Of a DNA stretch of 39,480 nucleotides, positions 16,166 through 24,283 are shown piece by piece. Position numbers and translations under genes: made by a program. Source of the DNA: Micromonospora qiuiae (lineage in GTDB: Bacteria; Actinomycetota; Actinomycetes; Mycobacteriales; Micromonosporaceae). The notes under the pieces are model-generated. The model was not told the DNA's origin and ran no database searches. It saw nothing but the letters and a program-made list of their open reading frames with translations. The stretch lies in contig NZ_BOPC01000001.1 of NCBI RefSeq assembly GCF_016863555.1, forward strand, positions 1 to 39,480, read 5' to 3'. Numbering within the stretch: the stretch's first letter is position 1; each line of letters begins with the position of its first letter.

Positions 16166-16732
16166 ATGAGCAACCTCGGTCGGCCGGACGCCACTGGCCC
16201 GGGTGGTCCGTCTCCGGGCGACGGCGAGGCGACGTCCCTGCTGTCCCTGTCGTTCACCGCCGAGACGGTGACCACGGTGCGGCATCTGCTCGCCGCGCGG
16301 ATCGCCGCAGCGGGCCTCACCGGGGACGTGGCCGAGGATCTCGTCCTGGCCATCCACGAGTTGGTCACCAACGCGGTGTTGCACGGCGGCGGCCATGGGA
16401 GGCTCGACCTGTTCCGGCACGCTGACCAACTCGTCTGTGAGGTGACCGACCACGGCCGTGGCGGCGATCTGACGGTGAACCTCCCGGCGGCGAACACTCC
16501 GGGTGGGCGCGGGCTCTGGCTGGCCCACCACCTGACCGGGGCGCTGACCCTCACCCGCCGGCCCGACGGCGTGACCGCCACGGTCGTCGCCAGCCTGGCC
16601 CCGGAGCGGGCCGCACCGCCCGGCGTGATCACCACTCAGGGGCTGCCGGACACCGTGACCGGCGGCCGACCGCTCGGCCGGATCGGACCGGATGGGTGTC
16701 CCGGCGATGACGGCGGGCTGCCGCACCGGTAG
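16166..16732 (+). CDS. RsbW-like ATP-binding regulatory protein (HATPase_c)
   Basis: This 188-residue cytoplasmic protein has a single histidine-kinase-type ATPase fold of the anti-sigma/switch kinase kind. The N-box is HELVTNAVLHG (64-74), the G1 box DHGRGG (95-100) and the G2 box GGRGLWLA (113-120). Flexible tails flank it (1-25 and 145-188). Such proteins phosphorylate anti-sigma antagonists or bind sigma factors; many copies exist in actinomycetes and pairing cannot be predicted. No sigma factor or STAS-domain partner is adjacent. It is transcribed alone, apparently as a leaderless mRNA. Confidence 0.9.
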   Translation: MSNLGRPDATGPGGPSPGDGEATSLLSLSFTAETVTTVRHLLAARIAAAGLTGDVAEDLVLAIHELVTNAVLHGGGHGRLDLFRHADQLVCEVTDHGRGGDLTVNLPAANTPGGRGLWLAHHLTGALTLTRRPDGVTATVVASLAPERAAPPGVITTQGLPDTVTGGRPLGRIGPDGCPGDDGGLPHR

Positions 16733-16758
16733 GCCGGACGTGGCAGCCCGCGACGGGG

Positions 16759-17061
16759 TCAGCCGGTCTGCTTCTGCTGGCAGGGCACGCAGAACCGGGC
16801 GTGCGGCAGGATCTCCAGGCGTTCCCGGGCGATCGCCGTACCGCACTTCTCGCAGGTGCCGTAGTTGCCGGCGGCGAGCCGGCGCAACGCACCGGTGATC
16901 TGCTCCAGGCTCTGCCGGGTCGCCGCGATCAGGGCGGCGTTGGTGTGCGCCTCCGCCGGATCCCCGGTATCCGCCGTCAGTTGGGTCAGCCGGGCCGTCT
17001 GCGTTTCGTGTTCCTGGGTCAACGTCAACTTGAGTTCGGTGAGCCATGTCTGGTCGTTCAT
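16759..17061 (-). CDS. TraR/DksA-type zinc-finger protein
   Basis: This 100-residue protein has an N-terminal helical part (residues 5-65) and a C-terminal four-cysteine zinc finger: Cys70, Cys73, Cys91 and Cys94 (CEKCGTAI ... RFCVPC). The family binds the secondary channel of RNA polymerase in proteobacteria; actinobacterial members such as RbpA-unrelated DksA-like proteins are less well characterised. ATG 17061 follows GGAGAGGG. The region just upstream holds a strong terminator with six U (17117-17087) and a likely leaderless small ORF, so expression may be by readthrough or attenuation. Confidence 0.9.
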   Translation of the reverse strand: MNDQTWLTELKLTLTQEHETQTARLTQLTADTGDPAEAHTNAALIAATRQSLEQITGALRRLAAGNYGTCEKCGTAIARERLEILPHARFCVPCQQKQTG

Positions 17062-17086
17062 GTCGGATTCCCTCTCCTCGGAATAG

Positions 17087-17117
17087 AAAAAAGGGCCGAA
17101 GCTTCAGCTTCGCCCTT
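17087..17117 (-). terminator. Rho-independent terminator/attenuator before the TraR/DksA-like gene
   Basis: On the minus strand AAGGGCGAAGC and GCTTCGGCCCTT pair around a TGAA loop with one bulged base, followed by TTTTTT (17092-17087). It is the only classical U-tract terminator I see. It ends just 26 nt before the start codon of the next leftward gene. Confidence 0.85.
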
Positions 17118-17128
17118 GGCCGTCCTGA

Positions 17129-17278
17129 TCAATGGACGGGTTCCGGAGGGCTCCGGCCGGCGGGGCTCGGCTGGCCATGACCAGTCCGAGCGGGGATCCG
17201 CCGCGCCACCGCGCCCGGGGCAGCAGGCACCGACGCCGCCGTGACGGCGACGTGGTCCAGCAGGGCAACGGGATACAT
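17129..17278 (-). CDS. Possible leaderless 49-residue small protein or leader peptide
   Basis: ATG 17278 opens a 50-codon frame (N-terminus MYPVALLDHVAVTAAS) with mostly G/C third positions, ending at TGA 17131-17129 just before a strong terminator. A -10 box TATGGT (17290-17285) with a -35-like TTGGCC 17 bp upstream places the transcription start on this ATG. The product is Ala/Pro/Arg-rich with a short hydrophobic start and no recognised domain. A second frame from 17289 to 17104 is also open but starts within the -10 box. The gene could be a regulatory leader for the TraR/DksA-like gene or a small protein; I do not recognise it. Confidence 0.4.
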   Translation of the reverse strand: MYPVALLDHVAVTAASVPAAPGAVARRIPARTGHGQPSPAGRSPPEPVH

Positions 17279-17284
17279 CGGTCA

Positions 17285-17313
17285 ACCATAGCCCGCAACC
17301 CGGGGCGGGCCAA
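17285..17313 (-). promoter_or_regulatory. Promoter TTGGCC-17-TATGGT
   Basis: TTGGCC (17313-17308) and TATGGT (17290-17285) are 17 bp apart on the minus strand. The predicted start is at 17278, the A of an ATG. It drives the transcript that meets the terminator at 17117. Confidence 0.6.
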
Positions 17314-17388
17314 TGGAGTATCCGCGATCGGACAGGCCGTTGAACGGGGCGGCCAGCGCCGGGCCGCCGACGGGTAACGTGCAGCGGC

Positions 17389-17901
17389 ATGACCCCCGTG
17401 GCGTACTCGCACTGCTCGTACTGTGGCACAGTTTATCCGGCGGAGGCCGGTTGGCCCCGGCTCTGCGTGGCCTGCGGTGAGACGGTCTGGCGCAATCCGC
17501 TGCCCGTCGCGGTGGCGCTGCTGCCGGTGCGTACCCCCTCCGGGCTCGGCGTGGTCGTGGTCCGCCGCGACATCGAACCCGCCCGTGGGCTGCTCGCGCT
17601 TCCCGGCGGTTTCATCGAGTACGGCGAGCAGTGGCAGGACGCGCTGGTCCGGGAACTGCGGGAGGAGACGGGACTGCTGGCCGACCCGGCCGACGCGGAA
17701 CTGGTCGCGGTGCACAGCGCGCCGGCCGGCGGCACCATGATGATCTTCGGAAAGTTGCCGGTACGCCCGATCGAGGAGCTACCTCCGTCGGCGCCCACGG
17801 CGGAGGCCACCGAGTGGCTGGTGCTGACCGAGCCCACCGAACTGGCCTTCACCACCCACACCCGGGTACTGGCCGACTTCTTCGCCCGCCGGACCAGCTG
17901 A
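17389..17901 (+). CDS. NUDIX hydrolase with N-terminal zinc ribbon
   Basis: This 170-residue enzyme hydrolyses a nucleoside diphosphate linked to another moiety (exact substrate unknown). A small zinc ribbon at the N-terminus uses Cys9, Cys12, Cys26 and Cys29. The Nudix box is complete at about 74-96 (GFIEYGEQWQDALVREL then REETG), with all metal-binding Glu present. The zinc ribbon plus Nudix order recalls NudC-like pyrophosphatases, but the protein is shorter. TAACGT (17375-17380) ends eight bases before the ATG and no Shine-Dalgarno is seen, so the mRNA is probably leaderless. It is divergent from the small ORF at 17278. Confidence 0.92.
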   Translation: MTPVAYSHCSYCGTVYPAEAGWPRLCVACGETVWRNPLPVAVALLPVRTPSGLGVVVVRRDIEPARGLLALPGGFIEYGEQWQDALVRELREETGLLADPADAELVAVHSAPAGGTMMIFGKLPVRPIEELPPSAPTAEATEWLVLTEPTELAFTTHTRVLADFFARRTS

Positions 17902-17906
17902 CCGAC

Positions 17907-18959
17907 TCACGGGTTGATCGGCACCAGGCCGGCGCAGCGCGGATCCGGCACGCCGACGGGCCGGCGCGGCATCATCCAGTCCAGGGCGGTGTCCTCCACC
18001 GGCCAGCCCGCCACCGTCACCCGGCTGGCCGGCATCCGGCTCGCGTTCGGGCACAGCACCTGAGCCCGAACCTCGTCGTTGGGCAGGAAACGGAGATCGC
18101 CGGAGTGCTCCAGCACGATGGTCATCCGGTCCGTCACCGTCACCGCCTCGCCCAGGACCACCTCCCGGGTGAGCGGTGCGCCGACCTCGACGGCCACCGC
18201 GGGCAGCAGCGGCACCCGCAGGAAGACCGCTCCGGCGAGCACCGGCACCAGCGCGCCGAGCACGTAGATGAGCGTACGGATCAATGCCGGCGCGGCCCGC
18301 GCCGGCACCGGCCCGGTCAGCACCAGCGCGCCGGCCGGCGGGAGCGCCAGCAGTGCGGCGGTCGCCAGCTCGTCGTGCCGCAGGGCCGCCCAGATGGCCG
18401 GGCCCAGCCAGGCGTAGCAGGCCGCGGTCACCAGCACCGGCAGAATCAGACCGGTGGCGACCAGCACCCGGGGCCGGTCCGGAAACCGGTTGCGGGCGCG
18501 CAGGGCGACCAGCCACACCAGCAGCATCACCAGGGCCGGCAGGAACCGCAGCTGCCAGGTCAGAGCGGCCAGCGTGGCCGCTACCACCAGCACCCAGCCC
18601 GGCGTACGCGAGCTGGCGTAGGCCACCAACGACCGATCCGGATCGAACCGGTCAGGCGCGCTGACCTGCAGCAGCTCGCCGAGCACCGCGAGCACCAGCA
18701 TCACCAGTGGCGCCGCCCAGACCAGGGCGATGAGCAGGGCGCTGAGCAGCCCCAGCGGGGTGACGTACTGCACGAGCAGCAGCATCGTCGACATGTCCTG
18801 CCGGCTGAGCCGCCACAGCCGCAGCACCAGCAGCAGCACCGGGAAGGCGGGCAGCAGGGTCAGCAGCCACTGCTGCGCCTGCCGCGCCGTGCGACGCCGG
18901 TTGGCAAGGCCGGCCCCGGTCGGTGCGGATACGGCAGCGCGAACCTCTCCCACGGCCAC
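17907..18959 (-). CDS. Polytopic membrane protein of unknown function
   Basis: This 350-residue protein has about eight hydrophobic segments between residues 31 and 265 (WLLTLLPAFPVLLLVLRLW, then LLSALLIALVWAAPLVMLVLAVLG, WVLVVAATLAALTW and others) and a non-membrane C-terminal domain of about 80 residues with two Cys. GTG 18959 is preceded by GGAGG at seven bases and is the best start. This makes the gene overlap the end of the upstream binding-protein gene by 100 bp in another frame. I do not recognise the family; it is not a standard ABC permease and lacks an EAA loop. The overlap suggests it works with the anchored solute-binding protein. Confidence 0.75.
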   Translation of the reverse strand: MAVGEVRAAVSAPTGAGLANRRRTARQAQQWLLTLLPAFPVLLLVLRLWRLSRQDMSTMLLLVQYVTPLGLLSALLIALVWAAPLVMLVLAVLGELLQVSAPDRFDPDRSLVAYASSRTPGWVLVVAATLAALTWQLRFLPALVMLLVWLVALRARNRFPDRPRVLVATGLILPVLVTAACYAWLGPAIWAALRHDELATAALLALPPAGALVLTGPVPARAAPALIRTLIYVLGALVPVLAGAVFLRVPLLPAVAVEVGAPLTREVVLGEAVTVTDRMTIVLEHSGDLRFLPNDEVRAQVLCPNASRMPASRVTVAGWPVEDTALDWMMPRRPVGVPDPRCAGLVPINP

Positions 18960-19984
18960 CGCCGCACCTCCACCCTGTCCTCCGGTCCGGGCTCCGGCTG
19001 CCGGTCCACCGCGACCTGCTGCGGGTTGTTGGCGGGCTGCTCGGACCTGAGGTACCGGTCGAAGGCCGCCCGCCAGCGTTCCCCGTCGGGACCGGTCGCC
19101 GACTCCTGCAGGGAGAGGTTGACCAGGTCGCGCATCGCGGGGTTCGGGCCGGTGTTGACGCCCCACAGCTCCGACCCGTCGTCGCCGATGTCCCAGTGCC
19201 GCAGCTCCTGCACGTTTTTCAGCTTGGTCATCGGTGGCAGCTCGCCGGGCGGGCGCGGGCCCACGAAGCCGGCCAGGATCGCCGCGTCGGTGGTGACCGC
19301 GTCGACTGTGCCGTCGTACAGCTCCTGGACGCACTCGCTGATCCGGTTGCGGCCGCGCGCCGTCGCCCCCAGATCGGTCAGCAGGTCGGTCAGCCTATCC
19401 TCCGAGGTCGACGTCCCGATAGTGCAGACCTTCCGCCCGGCGAGGTCACGCAGGCTGGTCACCGGACGGTCGTCCGACGCCCGCGTGATCACCGACTGCT
19501 CGGTCTCCAGGTACGGCGCGGAAAAGTTCACGCCCTTCTGCCGGCGGTCGTCGGTGATGCTGTACGAGGCGACGACCAGGTCGACGGTGACGAAGCGGCC
19601 ATCGGGGGCACGGGCCTGCCGGCGGGCGCGATCCTCGCTCTCGATGGGCAGGAACTCCACCCGCGGCGCGTCGAAGCCCAGGTCGTCGGCGATCATGTAG
19701 GCGATCTCGATGTCGAAGCCCTCGAATGCACCGTTCTCCAGTTGCTGCGAGACCCCTGGCTGGTCGTCCTTGACCCCGATGAGCAGGGTCTGCTTGCCGG
19801 TCAGCCCGGCCCGCTCCCGCAACTGCTCACGGGTCGGCGGACCGGCTGCGGCGACCACCCGGATCACCGCGACGACCACCACCACGAGCAGCACGACCAG
19901 GGCGGCCAGGCGCAGCCGCCGGGCCCGGGAGGGGCCGGCCCGTCCCGGCAGCGGGTCCGCGGCCGGTTCGCCGTAGTCGCTCAT
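18860..19984 (-). CDS. Membrane-anchored solute-binding protein, family 3
   Basis: This 374-residue protein has a short Pro/Arg-rich cytoplasmic start, an uncleaved-looking membrane segment at 25-45 (LAALVVLLVVVVVAVI) with no lipobox, and an exterior family 3 binding domain of about 60-330 (LLIGVKDDQPGVS, GAFEGFDIEIAYMIADDLGF, YSITDDRRQKGVNFSAPYLETEQSVI, GTVDAVTTDAAILAGF). It resembles glutamate-type binding proteins, but no permease or ATPase follows, only an unrelated membrane protein whose gene overlaps its 3' end by 100 bp. ATG 19984 has GGGGGTGA upstream. The permanent anchor and missing transporter suggest a sensory role, or shared use of another transporter. Ligand unknown. Confidence 0.85.
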   Translation of the reverse strand: MSDYGEPAADPLPGRAGPSRARRLRLAALVVLLVVVVVAVIRVVAAAGPPTREQLRERAGLTGKQTLLIGVKDDQPGVSQQLENGAFEGFDIEIAYMIADDLGFDAPRVEFLPIESEDRARRQARAPDGRFVTVDLVVASYSITDDRRQKGVNFSAPYLETEQSVITRASDDRPVTSLRDLAGRKVCTIGTSTSEDRLTDLLTDLGATARGRNRISECVQELYDGTVDAVTTDAAILAGFVGPRPPGELPPMTKLKNVQELRHWDIGDDGSELWGVNTGPNPAMRDLVNLSLQESATGPDGERWRAAFDRYLRSEQPANNPQQVAVDRQPEPGPEDRVEVRRWPWERFALPYPHRPGPALPTGVARRGRRSSGC

Positions 19985-20091
19985 CGTCACCCCCGTATGC
20001 CGCCCACCGCGAGAACCTCCATTGTGGCCAGGCGCGGCCCGAATCTGACACTCTGTGACGCAAGCGTGACCGACTCGGCGGGGCCAGGCGC

Positions 20092-21618
20092 CTACCGGCG
20101 GACGCGCCCGAGGATGATCACGACGAGCAGCGACGTGACCACCATCAGCACGGCGCTCACCGCCGCCATGAGCTGAAATCCGTGGGTGAACGCCTCCCGG
20201 GCGGCGCCGAGCAGTTGGTCGCCGAGCCCTTCGGGGAGGCGACCGCTGGCCACCAGCGCGGCGTTGAGGTTGTCCCGCGCGGCGGCCGCCGCGACGTCGG
20301 GAACGCTGGCGGGGACACCCACCGCCATGTCCTGCTGGTAGACCACGGTGATGACGCTGCCCAGGATCGCGATACCGAACGCCCCGCCGAGTTGTGGTGC
20401 CGTCGAGGAGATCGCCGCCGCCGCGCCGGCCCGCCGCGCAGGGGCGGCTCCGACGACCATGTCGGTGGCGAGCGCCATCATCGGACCCAGACCGGCGGAC
20501 ACGACGACGGCCCCGGCCACCAGGGTGGCCAGCCCGCCGACCTCGACCTGCGTGAGCACGCCGTACCCGACGGCGGCGACGGCCAGTCCCACCGCGGTGA
20601 CCACCGCGGGACGGACCTTGCGGGCGATCCGCGGGGCCAGCGTGGAGCCGACGATCACCCCGACAGCGGACGGCGCGGTCCACATGCCTGCCGCGAGCGG
20701 TGACAGGCCGTGCACCAGTTGCAGGTACTGCGCGATGGCGTAGTTGGATCCCCACAGGACGAAGATGCCGACCGCCAGCGTCGCCGCGGCGACACTGAAC
20801 TCCCGGTTGATGAAGAGGCGGAGGTCGATGAACGGATCGGCCTTGCCGCGCTGCCGCCACCCGAACAGGACTGCGCAGGCCAGGCCCACCGCGACGGCCG
20901 CGAGCGAGGCCACGTGGGCACCCTCGGCGGCGATCCGCTTGAGCCCGTAGACCACCGGCAGCACCGCGGCCAACGAGAGCAGGGCACTGACGATGTCCAG
21001 CCGGCCGGCGGTCGGCTCGCGGCGCTCGGGCAGCAGCCGCGGTCCGACCACCAACAGCAATGCCATCACGGGTACCCCCAGCAGAAACACCGAGCCCCAC
21101 CAGAACCGCTCCAGCAGCCAACCACCCGTCAGGGGGCCGATCGCGGTGCCGCCCGAGACGCTGGCGACGATGATCCCGATCGCCACCGCACGCTGCCGCG
21201 GCTGCCCGAACATGGCCGTCACCAGGGAGAGCGTTGCCGGCATCAGGGTCGAGCCGGCGACTCCCATCACCGCCCGGGCACCGATCAGCAGCTCGACCGT
21301 CGGGGCGTAGGCCGCGCCGACCGAGGCGACACCGTACCCGGCGGCCCCGATCAACAGCAGGCGCCGCCGACCGATCCGGTCACCCCACACACCCATGGTG
21401 ATAAGGGATCCGGCGAGCAGGAACGCGTACACGTCGACGATCCACAACAGCTGCGTACTGCTCGCCGTCAGATCCTTGCCGATCGTGGGCAGCGCCAGAT
21501 GCGTCACGGTCAGTTCGAGGGATGCGAGGAGGGCCGGAAGGGCGAGCACCGCGAGACCGATCCACTCCCGCCGCCCGGCCACCTGCTCCAGCCGCACCCC
21601 GGCCAGTTGTTGCGTCAT
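20092..21618 (-). CDS. MFS multidrug efflux pump, 14-TM DHA2 type, SoxR-controlled
   Basis: This 508-residue proton-driven exporter belongs to the EmrB/QacA family. The pattern begins [32 protein letters not shown] and has [28 protein letters not shown], the MFS motif A region, then about 14 hydrophobic segments. The gene is divergent from soxR, and a SoxR-box-like palindrome (21634-21653) sits between its -35 TTGACC (21656-21651) and -10 CACGCT (21631-21626). The 19-bp spacer is characteristic of MerR-family-activated promoters. The -10 lies seven bases before the ATG and no ribosome site is seen. It probably exports redox-active compounds sensed by SoxR. Confidence 0.93.
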   Translation of the reverse strand: MTQQLAGVRLEQVAGRREWIGLAVLALPALLASLELTVTHLALPTIGKDLTASSTQLLWIVDVYAFLLAGSLITMGVWGDRIGRRRLLLIGAAGYGVASVGAAYAPTVELLIGARAVMGVAGSTLMPATLSLVTAMFGQPRQRAVAIGIIVASVSGGTAIGPLTGGWLLERFWWGSVFLLGVPVMALLLVVGPRLLPERREPTAGRLDIVSALLSLAAVLPVVYGLKRIAAEGAHVASLAAVAVGLACAVLFGWRQRGKADPFIDLRLFINREFSVAAATLAVGIFVLWGSNYAIAQYLQLVHGLSPLAAGMWTAPSAVGVIVGSTLAPRIARKVRPAVVTAVGLAVAAVGYGVLTQVEVGGLATLVAGAVVVSAGLGPMMALATDMVVGAAPARRAGAAAAISSTAPQLGGAFGIAILGSVITVVYQQDMAVGVPASVPDVAAAAARDNLNAALVASGRLPEGLGDQLLGAAREAFTHGFQLMAAVSAVLMVVTSLLVVIILGRVRR

Positions 21619-21633
21619 GGATCCGAGCGTGCA

Positions 21634-21653
21634 ACCTCGACTATGGTCGAGGT
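21634..21653. promoter_or_regulatory. SoxR box
   Basis: ACCTCGACTATGGTCGAGGT is a perfect 8-bp dyad with a 4-bp centre. Its CCTC...GAGG outer bases and 18-bp core fit the SoxR operator (CCTCAAG...CTTGAGG in E. coli). It occupies the 19-bp spacer of the efflux gene promoter. Confidence 0.85.
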
Positions 21654-21672
21654 CAAGTCATATCATTTCAAC

Positions 21673-22218
21673 ATGACCAAGCCACCCTTCGATGCCAAGG
21701 AGCTCACTGTCGGGCAACTCTCGGCACGCTCCGGTGTCGCCGTGACCGCGCTGCACTTCTACGAGGCGAAGGGGCTCATCAGCAGCCGCCGGACCACCGG
21801 GAACCAGCGGCGATACCCGCGCGACACCCTGCGCAGGGTCGCCCTCATCCGGGTCGCGCAACGCGTCGGGATACCGCTGCGGCTGGTCGCCGAGACCCTG
21901 GCAGCGCTCCCGGAAGGCCGCACCCCGACCCGAGACGACTGGGCCCGCCTGTCGGCAAGTTGGCGTGCCGAACTCGACACTCGCATCGACCAGCTGACCC
22001 GCCTCCGCGATGACCTGTCCGACTGCATCGGCTGCGGCTGTCTGTCCATCGACACCTGCGCCCTGCGAAACCCCGATGACCGGCTCGGGGACGACGGCAC
22101 CGGCCCACGCCGCCTGCTGACCGGCCGCCGCCGGCATACTGGCATGGCTCAACATCGCTCCACACCACCGACCTCGGCCTGGTCTTCAAGCCCAGTTGAT
22201 CCGTTGCCGGAGCAGTGA
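21673..22218 (+). CDS. soxR: SoxR redox-sensing MerR-family regulator
   Basis: This 181-residue regulator has a MerR-type HTH at the N-terminus ([21 protein letters not shown]), a dimerisation helix, and a C-terminal [2Fe-2S] cluster site with SoxR spacing CX2CXCX5C: Cys118, Cys121, Cys123 and Cys129. In actinomycetes SoxR senses redox-active small molecules, often antibiotics, and activates export genes. ATG 21673 follows TATCAT by six bases, so the mRNA is probably leaderless. The normal SoxR end (NPDDRL ... GP) is followed by about 35 extra residues that run 33 bp into the convergent sigma factor gene, perhaps by loss of an earlier stop. Confidence 0.93.
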   Translation: MTKPPFDAKELTVGQLSARSGVAVTALHFYEAKGLISSRRTTGNQRRYPRDTLRRVALIRVAQRVGIPLRLVAETLAALPEGRTPTRDDWARLSASWRAELDTRIDQLTRLRDDLSDCIGCGCLSIDTCALRNPDDRLGDDGTGPRRLLTGRRRHTGMAQHRSTPPTSAWSSSPVDPLPEQ

Positions 22219-23382
22219 CTGTTCGGCGGGGTTGGCGGTGCGGGTGAGCGCACGTTCGTCAGCGGCGCGTGCCTGCTCCTGGCGGCCGAGATCGCGGAGG
22301 AGTTCGGCGTGGGTGGCGTGGAAGAGGTGGTAGTCGTCGAGGTCGCCGCAGAGGGCGTCGACCTCGACGAGCGCGGCGGCCGGTCCGGCGACGTAGCGAA
22401 GGGCGACGGCCCGGTGCAGTCGGGTCACCGGTGACGGAGCCAGGCGCAGCAGCATGTCGTAGAGGACCACGATCTGGGTCCAGTCGGTGTCCTCCCAGCT
22501 GGCGGCTTCGGCGTGACAGGCGACGATCGCGGCCTGGAGCTGGTACGGCCCGGGTCGCCTGAGGGCGGCGGCTCGGGCGAGCAGCCGGCCGGTGTCGGCG
22601 ATGAGCGTGTGCTCCCACCGTGATCGGTCCTGCTGCGGCAGCTGGATGATCCGGTCGTCGGTGTCGAACCGGGCGGCGGCCCGGGCCCGATGGAGTCGGA
22701 TCAGTGCGAGCAGGCCCGCCGCCTCGGGTTCGGTGGGCATGAGACCGTGCAGCAGCGTGGCGAGGAATTCGGCGTCGTCGGTGAGGTCGCGGGACTGTGC
22801 CTGGTGGCCGTCGGTGGACAGGTAGCCCTCGTTGAACAGCAGGTAGATCACGGCGAGAACCTCGGCGAGACGGCTGCCGAGCTCGTCCGGGGACGGAATT
22901 CGGTACGGAATCCCGGCGTGGCTGATCTTCCGCTTGGCTCGGGTGATGCGCTGCCCGACGGTGCTTTCCGGGACGAGGAACGCCTTGGCGATCTGTGCCG
23001 TGGTCAGCCCGCACACCACCCTGAGGGTGAGCGCGACCTGGGCGGTGCGCGGCAACGCCGGGTGGCAGCAGGTGAAGATCAGTCGGAGCCGGTCGTCCGA
23101 CTGCGGCTCGGTCGGCCACGGCACCAGGGCGAGCTTGCGTCGGTGCCGGTGCTCCCGGCGGATCTGGTCGAGGCCGCGGCGGCGGGCCACCGTGTACAGC
23201 CAGGCGTCCGGCCGAACCGGGATGCCCTCGACCGGCCAGTGCGACAACGCGGCCTCGACGGCGTCGGCCACAAGATCTTCGGCAGCGGCGAAGTCGCCGA
23301 CCAGGTGGACCAGGGACGCGGCGAGTCGGCCCGCGTGGTCGCGCACCAGGCGGGCCAGCTCGGCGTGGGTCGGCTGGGTCAT
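22186..23382 (-). CDS. ECF42-type RNA polymerase sigma factor with C-terminal extension
   Basis: This 398-residue protein has sigma region 2 (about 8-75, [20 protein letters not shown]), region 4 (about 100-160, [32 protein letters not shown]) and a long C-terminal domain of about 230 residues with DUF6596/TPR-like helices ([10 protein letters not shown] onward). That domain order and the adjacent DGPF/YCII gene define the ECF42 group, in which the extension replaces an anti-sigma factor. ATG 23382 overlaps the stop of the DGPF gene (ATGA). The gene is transcribed with its partner from a promoter near 23787-23761. The stimulus is unknown. The 3' end overlaps the soxR tail on the other strand. 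Confidence 0.93.
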   Translation of the reverse strand: MTQPTHAELARLVRDHAGRLAASLVHLVGDFAAAEDLVADAVEAALSHWPVEGIPVRPDAWLYTVARRRGLDQIRREHRHRRKLALVPWPTEPQSDDRLRLIFTCCHPALPRTAQVALTLRVVCGLTTAQIAKAFLVPESTVGQRITRAKRKISHAGIPYRIPSPDELGSRLAEVLAVIYLLFNEGYLSTDGHQAQSRDLTDDAEFLATLLHGLMPTEPEAAGLLALIRLHRARAAARFDTDDRIIQLPQQDRSRWEHTLIADTGRLLARAAALRRPGPYQLQAAIVACHAEAASWEDTDWTQIVVLYDMLLRLAPSPVTRLHRAVALRYVAGPAAALVEVDALCGDLDDYHLFHATHAELLRDLGRQEQARAADERALTRTANPAEQSLLRQRINWA

Positions 23383-23720
23383 GCGGCGATGGGTCGGATC
23401 TCCACCACCGGGCAGGCCGGCCACGACTTCGCGATCCGCAGGGCTTCGTCGAGGTCGGCCACTTCGATCTCGGCGTACCCGCTGACGATCTCCTTACCCT
23501 CGACGAACGGCCCGTCGGAGATCAGCGGCTCACCGCGGTCCAGTCGCAGCGTGGTGGCGCTGTCCGCCGGCATGAGATGCGCGTGATGGGTGATCTTGTC
23601 ATGGTGGTCGGCGAACCACTGCCGCACCCGGGCGTAGGCGCGTTCCCGCTCGGGCTCGTCCATGGCGATCAGGTCAGCGGCGAACTGTTCGGTCTCGACG
23701 AACATCAGCACGTACTTCAT
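23379..23720 (-). CDS. DGPF / YCII-domain protein, ECF42 partner
   Basis: This 113-residue single-domain YCII-related protein has MKYVLMFVETEQF at the start, the GEPLISDGPFVEGKE stretch with the DGPF signature near residue 68, and a ferredoxin-like alpha/beta pattern. Such proteins co-occur with ECF42 sigma factors and are usually their main target genes; their enzymatic role is unknown. ATG 23720 follows AGGAGAGG. It precedes the sigma gene with an ATGA overlap, so the pair is an autoregulated unit. Confidence 0.92.
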   Translation of the reverse strand: MKYVLMFVETEQFAADLIAMDEPERERAYARVRQWFADHHDKITHHAHLMPADSATTLRLDRGEPLISDGPFVEGKEIVSGYAEIEVADLDEALRIAKSWPACPVVEIRPIAA

Positions 23721-23760
23721 TACCTCTCCTGCCTGTGCGGGTGGGTGCCTTACCAACCAG

Positions 23761-23787
23761 ACGATCGGCGACCGACCGCTTCCGACA
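23761..23787 (-). promoter_or_regulatory. Candidate ECF42 promoter
   Basis: TGTCGG (23787-23782) and CGATCGT (23767-23761) are 14 bp apart upstream of the DGPF gene. They resemble the ECF42 target I recall (TGTCGA in the -35 region and CGAT/CC in the -10 region), so the operon is probably autoregulated. Confidence 0.55.
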
Positions 23788-23833
23788 ACCGGCTGGATCA
23801 GTTTCTGGCGTGCCGCCGACGTCAGCGGCAGGG

Positions 23834-24247
23834 TCAGCTCGCGAGCAGGTCGGCGTGGGCCGCGCGCAGCCGGGCCAGCGCGGGATCGGTGCCCGGGGGG
23901 AACCGCCGATCCAGCTCGGCCCACACCTCGGCGAGCGCCGCGGTCACCGCGCGCAGCTCGGCGGCGTGGCGGCGGGCGCTCTGCTCACGCTGGGCCTCCA
24001 GGCGCCGGGCCCAGCCGGCGGTGACCTCGGTGAGACGGTCGGCATCGGCGCGAGCCTGGGCGGCGGTGCGGACCACGCCGGCCGGCACGATCGCGGCGAC
24101 CGGCCGCGGGTCGCCGTCGCGGGTGACCACGGTGACGGTGTCGGTCAGCTCCGCCATCGCGACGAGCTGACTCAGTCGGGTGCGCGCCTCGCGCAGGGGC
24201 AGCGAGCGCGGCGGGACGTTTCGCGGGGTGAGGGCGGGGACAGCCAT
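23834..24247 (-). CDS. Phd/YefM-type antitoxin-like protein, orphan
   Basis: This 137-residue protein has an N-terminal Phd/YefM-like fold (SLPLREARTRLSQLVAMAE, then TVTVVTRDGDPRPVAAIVPA) which binds DNA in the antitoxin family. A long Ala/Arg/Glu-rich helical C-terminus (about 70-137) is probably coiled coil. No toxin gene (PIN, Doc or RelE type) lies on either side. ATG 24247 is the first good start and has AGGATG upstream. Just upstream are two tandem 25-bp repeats with palindromic cores that could be its own operator. Absence of a partner may mean toxin loss or an independent regulator. Confidence 0.75.
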   Translation of the reverse strand: MAVPALTPRNVPPRSLPLREARTRLSQLVAMAELTDTVTVVTRDGDPRPVAAIVPAGVVRTAAQARADADRLTEVTAGWARRLEAQREQSARRHAAELRAVTAALAEVWAELDRRFPPGTDPALARLRAAHADLLAS

Positions 24248-24283
24248 GAATACATCCTGAGTACCGGGTACGACACTTTCCGC

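Noticed and set aside
19985..21121. A long leftward frame upstream of the binding-protein gene
   Set aside because: It is an out-of-frame shadow of the efflux pump gene; the binding-protein start at 19984 has a ribosome binding site.
22186..23720. DGPF gene and sigma factor as part of a toxin-antitoxin or anti-sigma pair
   Set aside because: Domain order and coupling fit the known ECF42 arrangement; no anti-sigma domain or toxin fold is visible.
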